The position numbers and the translations under genes are program-made. The notes under the pieces are model-generated. The model searched no databases. It was not told the DNA's origin and saw only the letters and a program-made list of their open reading frames with translations. From the NCBI GenBank assembly GCA_023257915.1, contig JALRBB010000053.1, positions 1 through 5,561 on the forward strand: a stretch of DNA of 5,561 nt, in the 5' to 3' direction. This document shows positions 1-5,561 of this stretch, one piece after another (the first letter of the stretch is position 1; each line of letters opens with the position of its first letter). The stretch comes from Quisquiliibacterium sp. Its GTDB lineage: Bacteria; Pseudomonadota; Gammaproteobacteria; Burkholderiales; Burkholderiaceae_E.

Positions 1-423
1 GTCGATTTCACGACGCAGGATGCGCTCGGCACCGACCACGGCCAGCTGGGCGACCTGGTCACGCAGCTGATCCTTGGCACGCTGGGCGGCCAAACCGGCC
101 TCTTCCTCGGCAGCCTTCTTCGCATCGGAGACGATGCGGGCTGCTTCAGCTCGCGCTTCCTCGATCAGCTGAGCGCCCTGGCGCTCGGCGCCGACGCGCA
201 TTTCGGCAGCGCCATCGCGGGCGGCCTTGAGCTCGTCAGCGACGCGTCGCTCGGCAGCCGCCAGGTCAGCGCGCGCCTTGTCGGCGGCCGCAAGACCGTC
301 GGCGATGCGCTTGCTGCGTTCATCCAGCGCCTTGGTGATCGGCGGCCAGACAAACTTGGCGGTGAACCACCACAACGCGAGGAAGACGATGATCTGTGCG
401 ATGAGAGTCGCGTTCAGATTCAC
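1..423 (-). CDS. atpF: F1Fo ATP synthase subunit b (partial, 3' end outside window)
   Basis: Subunit b forms the peripheral stalk that holds F1 against subunit a while the c-ring turns. The visible part is 141 codons and is still open at position 1; subunit b is usually about 156 residues, so roughly 15 C-terminal residues are missing. It begins [20 protein letters not shown], the classic short N-terminal membrane anchor (residues about 3-24), followed by FVWPPI and then a long charged, Ala/Glu/Lys/Arg-rich helix (about 33-141) typical of the dimeric stalk coiled coil. The start is GTG at 421-423; no ATG fits, and a strong AAGGGGG ribosome-binding site lies 6 nt upstream at 430-436. It follows atpE by 37 nt in the usual atpBEF order. 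Identification rests on family knowledge plus position and is nearly certain. Confidence 0.96.
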   Translation of the reverse strand, partial: MNLNATLIAQIIVFLALWWFTAKFVWPPITKALDERSKRIADGLAAADKARADLAAAERRVADELKAARDGAAEMRVGAERQGAQLIEEARAEAARIVSDAKKAAEEEAGLAAQRAKDQLRDQVAQLAVVGAERILRREID

Positions 424-429
424 GACGTG

Positions 430-436
430 CCCCCTT
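430..436 (-). promoter_or_regulatory. Ribosome-binding site of atpF that fixes a GTG start
   Basis: On the minus strand this reads AAGGGGG, 6 nt before GTG at 421-423. It supports the GTG as the true start of subunit b, since the protein read from there begins exactly where the family N-terminus is expected. Confidence 0.75.
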
Positions 437-460
437 CAAAAATAAGTTGATCGGGGAGCA

Positions 461-776
<316 letters not shown>

Positions 777-1598
777 TCAGTGGGCTTCATGCGCCTGGCC
801 GATGTACACCAGCGTGAGCATCATGAAGATGAACCCCTGGAGCACGACGATCAGGATGTGGAAGATCGACCAGCCAAGCCCGGTGAGGAAATGCAGGCCG
901 AAACCCCACCAGGTTGCCGTGGCGCCGAGCAACGCGATCAGCATGAAGACCAGCTCGCCGGCAAACATGTTGCCGAAAAGTCGCATGGCGAGAGAGACGG
1001 TCTTGGCCGCGTACTCGATCAGTTGCAGCGCCAGGTTGAACGGGGCCAGAAACAGCTTGGAGCCGAACGGAGCGCCAACCAACTCGTGGAAAAACCCACC
1101 CGGGCGCTTGATCTTGATGCCGTAATACAGCGACGCGAACAGCACGACGATCGACATCGCCATCGTAGCATTCAGGTCGGCCGTGGGAACGACGCGCATG
1201 TAATGAATGCCGAACAACTCGCCGATGCGCGGCAGCAAGTCAACCGGGATCAGGTCCATCGTGTTCATGAACACGATCCAGACGAACACCGTGAGCGCGA
1301 GCGGCGCGATGTAGCGAACATCGCCATGCACGATGGAGCGCGCCTGCTCATGGACGAACTCGACCAACGACTCGATGGCGCCAACGAAACGGCTAGGCAC
1401 GCCGGAGGTGACCTTGCGGGCAGCCGAATACATGATCCAGCCGGCGAGAATCGCCAGCGCGATCGAATAAAACAGCGTGTCCAGGTTGAAGACCGAGAAA
1501 TCAACGATCTTCGCCTGCGCCTTACCTGAAGAATTCAGGTGCGACAGGTGATGGACGATGTACTCGGAGGCGGTGGGGGCGTTGGATCCGGCGGCCAT
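777..1598 (-). CDS. atpB: F1Fo ATP synthase subunit a
   Basis: Subunit a is the membrane stator that supplies the two proton half-channels next to the c-ring. The 273-residue protein is full length for the family and has five to six hydrophobic segments (about residues 41-60, 97-117, 145-162, 185-222, 240-267). All key features are present: MDLIPVDLLP (114-123), the essential arginine Arg206 in RLFGNMFAGEL (equivalent to E. coli Arg210), Glu215 (Glu219), and in the last helix His247 and Gln254 of FHILIVVLQ (His245 and Gln252). The ATG at 1596-1598 starts a typical polar N-terminus; the ribosome-binding site upstream is weak (GAGAGAA about 10 nt away). It lies 116 nt after atpI and 73 nt before atpE, consistent with one atp operon. 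Confidence 0.98.
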   Translation of the reverse strand: MAAGSNAPTASEYIVHHLSHLNSSGKAQAKIVDFSVFNLDTLFYSIALAILAGWIMYSAARKVTSGVPSRFVGAIESLVEFVHEQARSIVHGDVRYIAPLALTVFVWIVFMNTMDLIPVDLLPRIGELFGIHYMRVVPTADLNATMAMSIVVLFASLYYGIKIKRPGGFFHELVGAPFGSKLFLAPFNLALQLIEYAAKTVSLAMRLFGNMFAGELVFMLIALLGATATWWGFGLHFLTGLGWSIFHILIVVLQGFIFMMLTLVYIGQAHEAH

Positions 1599-1714
1599 GG
1601 TGCTGTCGTTCTCTCGTCGCGTCCGTTACCTGATTTCGACATGACGCGCTTTACGCAGCGTCGGCTGAAACTAATTCGTACAACAACCCCTGCCTGTGCA
1701 CCGCCGTCAGGCCG
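1599..1714 (-). other. Spacer between atpI and atpB with a small hairpin
   Basis: The 116 nt hold no reading frame that looks coding. On the transcribed strand, 1643-1662 can fold into a stem of GACGC and GCGTC, extended by two more pairs after a one-base bulge, with a 5-nt loop. No U-run follows, so it is not an intrinsic terminator. It could slightly modulate atpI versus atpB levels or RNA stability, but there is no direct evidence for this. Confidence 0.35.
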
Positions 1715-2095
1715 CTAGTCGTCGTCGGACGACCCCGGCCAATGTCTCGGCGCATCGCGAGCGATGAGCAGCGCAAACAGCGGCGCCTTCAGGGCAACGA
1801 TCAGCCCTAGGATCAGCGCCAGCCATTTAACCTGGTCATGCAGATGCACGATCCAGGCCAAAAGGCCCAGCGTGACCCCGATCTTGACGAACTCACCGAG
1901 GAAGAACACGACCGGATACGACTCGGGCGTTCTTCCCTTGTTGATCGCAAGACGCAACGCAAACAACGCGTTGGGGATCGCCGCCGCCGCACCTCCGAGC
2001 ACGAAGAATTTCGCGCTCGTCCAGTCGAACACCAAGCCGGTGAAAAGACCGGCAAGTGCCACTGAGACGAACTGCAATCCGACTGCTGCGAACAT
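1715..2095 (-). CDS. atpI: ATP synthase subunit I, putative Fo assembly factor
   Basis: AtpI is a small membrane protein encoded first in many atp operons and thought to help assemble the c-ring; it is not part of the finished enzyme. The ATG-started form has 126 residues, the same length as E. coli AtpI, with four hydrophobic segments (about residues 3-23, 29-47, 62-84, 91-112) and the family traits GG....IPN (residues 34-42) and GEF.K (67-71). The C-terminus is charged and ends SSDDD. The frame is open upstream to a TTG at 2126-2128, which would add 11 residues (137 total). The ATG at 2093-2095 is preferred because the predicted promoter would start transcription only about 1-5 nt before the TTG, and because related AtpI proteins start near this point. 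The ribosome-binding site before the ATG is weak (CGGA). It precedes atpB, as usual. Confidence 0.88.
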   Translation of the reverse strand: MFAAVGLQFVSVALAGLFTGLVFDWTSAKFFVLGGAAAAIPNALFALRLAINKGRTPESYPVVFFLGEFVKIGVTLGLLAWIVHLHDQVKWLALILGLIVALKAPLFALLIARDAPRHWPGSSDDD

Positions 2096-2137
2096 CGAGA
2101 ATCCGTGCAACAGGGCTGCGACTGGCAAAGACGCGAG

Positions 2138-2167
2138 ATTCTATAGTCTCGACCAAGGGGAGGTCAA
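2138..2167 (-). promoter_or_regulatory. Predicted sigma70-type promoter of the atp operon
   Basis: On the minus strand there is a -35 box TTGACC (2162-2167, 5 of 6 to consensus) and a -10 box TAGAAT (2138-2143, 5 of 6), separated by 18 nt. A TATAGA reading of the -10 gives a 16-nt spacer. The expected transcription start is near 2130-2132, giving a leader of about 35 nt to the atpI ATG at 2095. It is placed exactly where an atp promoter is needed, between napC and atpI. This is prediction from motifs only. Confidence 0.65.
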
Positions 2168-2180
2168 TTCCTGTTTCGCA

Positions 2181-2220
2181 CGAACGGACCGGTTCGGCGC
2201 TCGACTGTTGCGCTGCAACA
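2181..2220 (-). other. Two small hairpins in the napC-atpI spacer
   Basis: Downstream of the napC stop, the transcript can form a 6-bp stem TGTTGC/GCAACA with a 3-nt loop (2206-2220) and then a 5-bp stem CGAAC/GTTCG with a 6-nt loop (2181-2196). Neither is followed by a run of U, so no convincing intrinsic terminator closes the nap operon. They could protect the nap mRNA 3' end or be fortuitous in GC-rich DNA. The rest of 2168-2245 shows nothing else. Confidence 0.35.
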
Positions 2221-2245
2221 TCACCGCGGCCGCTCAAGTTGCGGA

Positions 2246-2920
2246 TTACGGCGTGACCAGCGCCGGCTGCGGACCCGCGGGCACATCCTTGGGCGCCGGC
2301 GGATGCAGCACCTGCTGGCTGATGGCATCGCGCCCGGTTTCAAAGCCCTGCGCCACCGGCGGCAGTTTATGCGCGATCCCCTTATGACAATCAATGCAGG
2401 TCATTCCCTGGCCGAAACCCGCCTGATGCATACGCGCCGAGCGCGAGCCTTGCTCGGCATAGTCGAAGCTGCCGAAGTTGTGGCAGTTGCGACACTCGCG
2501 TGAGTCGGTGCGCTTCATCCTGGCCCATTCGTTTTGCGCCAGCTTGGCACGCTTGGCCTCGAATTTCTCCGGGGTGTCGATGCTGCCGAGCATCTTGTGC
2601 CACAGTTCGTTGGACGCCTGGATCTTGCGAACGATCTTGTACCCCCACTCGCGTGGCACGTGACAGTCGGGACAGGTAGCACGCACGCCGGTGCGGTTCG
2701 AATAGTGGATGGTGCTTCGGTACTCCTGGTACACGGTGTCGCGCATTTCGTGGCACGAGATGCAGAACTTCTCGGTGTTGGTCAACTCCAGCGACCAGTG
2801 AAACCCGCCCCAGAACACGATGCCTGCGACGAAGGCAGCGCCGGTGGCGCCGAAGATCCAGGGTTTCAGACGTCGCCACAGGCGCACGATTGCGGAAGAA
2901 GCCGGCTGCTTGCTTTGCAT
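2246..2920 (-). CDS. napC: Tetraheme c-type cytochrome NapC, membrane quinol dehydrogenase
   Basis: NapC (NapC/NirT family) is anchored in the inner membrane, oxidises quinol and passes electrons to the periplasmic NapAB complex. The 224-residue protein has a basic N-terminus (RLWRRLKP), one membrane helix at about residues 20-40 and four heme c sites: CISCH (53-57), CPDCH (83-87), CRNCH (143-147) and CIDCH (175-179). The conserved stretches EFCISCHEMR-like, GVRATCPDCHVP and CIDCHKGIAHKLP match NapC closely. Likely distal heme histidines include His72, His165 and His184. The start is ATG at 2918-2920 with GAGGA 4 nt upstream; a longer frame from 3034 would overlap napB and lacks family sequence. 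A Pro/Ala-rich tail of about 35 residues follows the last conserved motif, making it about 24 residues longer than E. coli NapC. It follows napB by 41 nt. Confidence 0.97.
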   Translation of the reverse strand: MQSKQPASSAIVRLWRRLKPWIFGATGAAFVAGIVFWGGFHWSLELTNTEKFCISCHEMRDTVYQEYRSTIHYSNRTGVRATCPDCHVPREWGYKIVRKIQASNELWHKMLGSIDTPEKFEAKRAKLAQNEWARMKRTDSRECRNCHNFGSFDYAEQGSRSARMHQAGFGQGMTCIDCHKGIAHKLPPVAQGFETGRDAISQQVLHPPAPKDVPAGPQPALVTP

Positions 2921-2924
2921 GTCG

Positions 2925-2929
2925 TCCTC
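2925..2929 (-). promoter_or_regulatory. Ribosome-binding site that sets the napC start
   Basis: The minus strand reads GAGGA 4 nt before ATG 2918-2920. This favours the 224-residue NapC over the longer frame beginning at 3034, whose extra 38 residues lie partly inside napB and show no export or membrane character. Confidence 0.7.
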
Positions 2930-2961
2930 GGTCGGGTTGTTCCGGATCGCCGGTGGCCGGA

Positions 2962-3462
2962 TCAGTGAAGCCGCTGCGCCGGCACGAAGGTGTTTTCCAC
3001 CAGCGGCTTGGCGTTGGTCTGCGGCACATGGCACTGCATGCAGAAATACCGCCGAGGCGAGACCTGGGCCAGTTCATTGCCCTGCCGGTCGCGAAAGTGC
3101 GTCAGCGATACCTTGGTCGCACCGGTCTCGCGGGCACGCGACCAGGCATGACAATCCATGCACTTGTTGAAGTTGCGGGTCACCGTGTAGCCGCGGATCG
3201 TGTGCGGAATCAGGGGCGGCTGCTGAATGAAGTCGCGCGGCAGTGGGGGGCCATCAGCCTCGAACTTGTAGACCGTGGTTCCGGACACGTCGGCAGCCCC
3301 GACCGAGCCTTCGCTGCGCAGCGACTTGATCGCAGCGCCGTTCGCAGGCGTAGCCGGATCCTGCGCAGCGGTTGCCGAAACCAGCGCCAGCATCCCGGCG
3401 CTGACCGCCAGGACCACCAGCCTGGTGATGGGCTTTGTGATGCGGTTTGCAACGATCGTCAT
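2962..3462 (-). CDS. napB: Periplasmic nitrate reductase small subunit, diheme cytochrome c NapB
   Basis: NapB is the periplasmic electron-transfer subunit that hands electrons from NapC to the catalytic NapA. The 166-residue protein starts with a Sec-type signal peptide (MTIVANRITKPITRL, then a hydrophobic core to about residue 30, likely cleaved near ATAAQD at 30-35). Two heme c sites are present, CMDCH (101-105) and CMQCH (141-145), with the conserved distal-ligand histidines His87 in PPLIPHTI and His122 in SLTHFRD. The C-terminal block PRRYFCMQCHVPQ and VENTF is diagnostic of NapB. The start ATG at 3460-3462 has AGGAG (3470-3474) 7 nt upstream; an upstream in-frame start at 3537 would run into napA and spoil the signal peptide. 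It lies 47 nt after napA and 41 nt before napC. Confidence 0.97.
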   Translation of the reverse strand: MTIVANRITKPITRLVVLAVSAGMLALVSATAAQDPATPANGAAIKSLRSEGSVGAADVSGTTVYKFEADGPPLPRDFIQQPPLIPHTIRGYTVTRNFNKCMDCHAWSRARETGATKVSLTHFRDRQGNELAQVSPRRYFCMQCHVPQTNAKPLVENTFVPAQRLH

Positions 3463-3469
3463 CTTTTCG

Positions 3470-3474
3470 CTCCT
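3470..3474 (-). promoter_or_regulatory. Ribosome-binding site that sets the napB start
   Basis: AGGAG on the minus strand, 7 nt before ATG 3460-3462. It selects the start that puts the signal peptide at the N-terminus, rather than the 25-residue longer form that overlaps the end of napA. Confidence 0.75.
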
Positions 3475-3509
3475 GTCGACCGCCCGTTGCCGGGCCAGCG
3501 TCCGAGCCC

Positions 3510-5561
3510 TCAGGCCCTGACCACCTTGACCGCGCATTTCTTGAAGTCGGTCTCCTTGGAGATTGGGCAGGTCGCGTCAAGCGTCAGCTTGTTGACCAGC
3601 CGGGACTCGTCGAAGAACGGCATGAAGATCAGCCCCACCGGAGGCTTGTTGCGACCGCGGGTCTCGACCTTGGCCTGGATGGTGCCGCGCCGCGAACTGA
3701 CGTTGCAGACCATGCCGCGCTGCAGGCCCCGAGCCTGCGCATCATCGGGATGCATGTAGAGCAGCGCTTCGGGCACCGCGCGATGCAACTCGGGCACCCG
3801 CCGCGTCATCGTGCCGGTATGCCAGTGCTCGAGCACCCGCCCGGTGCACAGCCACAGATCGAATTCCTTGTCGGGGGATTCCGCCGCTGGCTGGTAAGGC
3901 AGCGCAAAGATCACCGCCCGTCCGTCCTTCTTGCCGTAAAAGCGCACACCCTCGCCGGCCTTCACATACGGGTCGTGGCCCTCGCGGAATCTCCACAAGG
4001 TTTCCTTGCCGTTGACGACCGGCCAGCGCAATCCCCGGGCCCGGTGGTACATGTCGAAGGGCGCCAGGTCATGCGCCTTGCCACGACCGAACTGTGCGTA
4101 CTCCTCGAACAGGCCCTTTTGCACATAGAAACCGAAAGCCTTCGATTCGTCGTTCATGTAGTCCTTGCGGGCATGGTCGTTGACCGCAGCCAGTTCGCCG
4201 AGCGAATAGCGGTCGACCGCCCCGTTGGCGAACAGCACGTCGAACAGCGTCTTGCCGCGGACTTCAGGTTTCTTGGCGATCAACTCCGCGGGCCAGACCT
4301 CTTCGACCTTGAAGCGACGCGAAAACTCCATCAGCTGCCACAAATCGGAGCGCGACTCGCCTGGCGCGTTCACCATCTGGCGCCAGAACTGGGTGCGGCG
4401 TTCGGCGTTGCCGTAAGCGCCCTCTTTCTCGACCCACATCGCGGTCGGCAGGATCAGGTCAGCCGATAGCGCCGAGACGGTCGGATACGCGTCGGACACG
4501 ACGATGAAGGTCTCGGGGTTGCGCCAGCCCGGGTAGATTTCGTCGTTGATGTTCGGCCCAGCCTGCATGTTGTTGGTGGTCTGGGTCCAGTAACACTTCA
4601 GCGTGCCGTCCTTGAGCGCACGACTTTGCGCGACCGCATGCAGCCCGACCCATCCGGGTAGCGTGCCCTCGGGCAGTTGCCAGATCTTTTCAGACTTGGC
4701 GCGGTGCTCCGGATTGGTGACCACCATGTCGGCCGGCAGGCGGTGCGCGAACGTGCCGACCTCGCGCGCGGTGCCGCAGGCCGACGGCTGACCCGTCAAC
4801 GAGAACGGCCCGTTGCCCGGCTCGGAGATCTTGCCGGTCAGCAGGTGCACGTTGTAGATCATGTTGTTGACCCAGGTACCGCGCGTGTGCTGGTTAAAGC
4901 CCATCGTCCAGTACGACACCACTTTGCGCTTCGGGTCGGCATACAGTTCGGCAAGCGCGAGCAGCTTGGCCTGCGGCACACCCGACAGCTGCGCGACCTT
5001 CTCCAGCGTGTACTCGGACACATAGTTGCGGAACTCGTCGAAGGTGATCGGCTGCGCGCCGCCGGTATTGCCACGCGGCTTGCCGTCGGCGCCCGGGTAG
5101 CCGTTGTTCATCGCCTGATGTTCGAGCGCATGCGTCGGTCGCAGCCCGTAGCCGATGTCGGTCACCCCTCGCGCGAAATTCACATTGCGCTTGACGAAGT
5201 CCTGGTTGACCTTGCCGCTGCTGATGATGTGGTGGCAGATGTAGTTCAGGATCGCGAGGTCGGTTTGCGGTGTGAAGATCAGGCCGGTATCGGCCAGCTC
5301 GAACGAGCGATGCTCGAACGTTGAGAGCACAACCACCTGGCAGCGCTGATGCGTGAGCCTGCGGTCGGTGATCCGCGACCACAGGATCGGATGCATCTCG
5401 GCCATATTGGCGCCCCACAGCACGAACGCGTCCGCATGTTCGAGGTCGTCGTAACAACCCATCGGCTCGTCTATGCCGAAGGTGCGCATGAAGCCGGCCA
5501 CCGCCGAGGCCATGCAGTGGCGCGCATTGGGATCCAGATTGTTGGAGCGGAAGCCCGCCTT
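3510..5561 (-). CDS. napA: Periplasmic nitrate reductase catalytic subunit NapA (partial, 5' end outside window)
   Basis: NapA binds Mo-bis(molybdopterin guanine dinucleotide) and one [4Fe-4S] cluster and reduces nitrate to nitrite in the periplasm. The visible 683 residues are open at the right edge; the Tat signal and the N-terminal cluster-binding cysteines are missing (about 165 residues judging by the E. coli protein). The frame begins [20 protein letters not shown], in which Cys16 of the fragment (codon 5514-5516) is the molybdenum-ligating cysteine. Further NapA signatures are [80 protein letters not shown] and the terminal [12 protein letters not shown]. The ATG at 5511-5513 is internal, not the start. 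Relative to E. coli NapA there is a slightly longer loop around [15 protein letters not shown]. No frameshift or stop is seen. napB follows after 47 nt, with no napGH between them. Confidence 0.98.
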   Translation of the reverse strand, partial: KAGFRSNNLDPNARHCMASAVAGFMRTFGIDEPMGCYDDLEHADAFVLWGANMAEMHPILWSRITDRRLTHQRCQVVVLSTFEHRSFELADTGLIFTPQTDLAILNYICHHIISSGKVNQDFVKRNVNFARGVTDIGYGLRPTHALEHQAMNNGYPGADGKPRGNTGGAQPITFDEFRNYVSEYTLEKVAQLSGVPQAKLLALAELYADPKRKVVSYWTMGFNQHTRGTWVNNMIYNVHLLTGKISEPGNGPFSLTGQPSACGTAREVGTFAHRLPADMVVTNPEHRAKSEKIWQLPEGTLPGWVGLHAVAQSRALKDGTLKCYWTQTTNNMQAGPNINDEIYPGWRNPETFIVVSDAYPTVSALSADLILPTAMWVEKEGAYGNAERRTQFWRQMVNAPGESRSDLWQLMEFSRRFKVEEVWPAELIAKKPEVRGKTLFDVLFANGAVDRYSLGELAAVNDHARKDYMNDESKAFGFYVQKGLFEEYAQFGRGKAHDLAPFDMYHRARGLRWPVVNGKETLWRFREGHDPYVKAGEGVRFYGKKDGRAVIFALPYQPAAESPDKEFDLWLCTGRVLEHWHTGTMTRRVPELHRAVPEALLYMHPDDAQARGLQRGMVCNVSSRRGTIQAKVETRGRNKPPVGLIFMPFFDESRLVNKLTLDATCPISKETDFKKCAVKVVRA

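Noticed and set aside
2181..2220. Intrinsic terminator for the nap operon
   Set aside because: Two short stems can form but neither is followed by a U-run on the transcribed strand.
2391..3077. Minus-strand frame (228 residues) overlapping napC and napB in another frame
   Set aside because: Out of frame with both genes, Arg-rich, lacks the heme motifs; NapC in the alternative frame carries all four.
2890..3759. Plus-strand frame (289 residues) opposite napB and parts of napC and napA
   Set aside because: It spans two intergenic gaps and three well-supported genes on the other strand; Arg/Pro-rich shadow frame.
3447..4469. Long plus-strand frame (340 residues) opposite napA and overlapping the napB start
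   Set aside because: Explained by GC-biased third positions of napA on the opposite strand; low-complexity product, no family resemblance, and it runs across two real genes.

Overview
The window is ordinary, well-conserved bacterial energy-metabolism DNA with every gene on the minus strand. Read in the direction of transcription (right to left), it holds the 3' part of napA, then complete napB and napC (periplasmic nitrate reductase). A 117-nt intergenic stretch follows, then atpI, atpB, atpE and the 5' part of atpF (membrane sector of the F1Fo ATP synthase). High GC, the GC-biased wobble positions and the wording of subunits c, b and a (for example [13 protein letters not shown] in subunit c) point to a proteobacterium, most likely a betaproteobacterium. 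This is judged from remembered family sequences, not from a search.

Layout by position: 1-423 atpF (C-terminus runs off the left edge); 461-703 atpE; 777-1598 atpB; 1715-2095 atpI (or to 2128 if a TTG start is used); 2096-2245 non-coding stretch with two small hairpins and a good sigma70-type promoter; 2246-2920 napC; 2962-3462 napB; 3510-5561 napA (N-terminus runs off the right edge). Gaps inside each group are 37 to 116 nt, consistent with two operons in the same orientation. No tRNA, rRNA, mobile element, CRISPR array or recombination site was seen.

How the genes work together: NapC takes electrons from membrane quinol and passes them to the diheme cytochrome NapB, which feeds the molybdenum enzyme NapA for nitrate reduction in the periplasm. 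The atp genes build the proton channel and c-ring (a, c) and the peripheral stalk (b), with AtpI as an assembly helper. The F1 genes (atpHAGDC) are expected just beyond the left edge, and the nap maturation genes (such as napD) beyond the right edge.

No undescribed system was found. The points worth a second look are the direct nap-to-atp junction, a sigma70-like promoter whose predicted transcription start falls almost on the TTG start codon of the longest atpI reading frame (so the downstream ATG is preferred), and an AT-richer leader in front of atpE.
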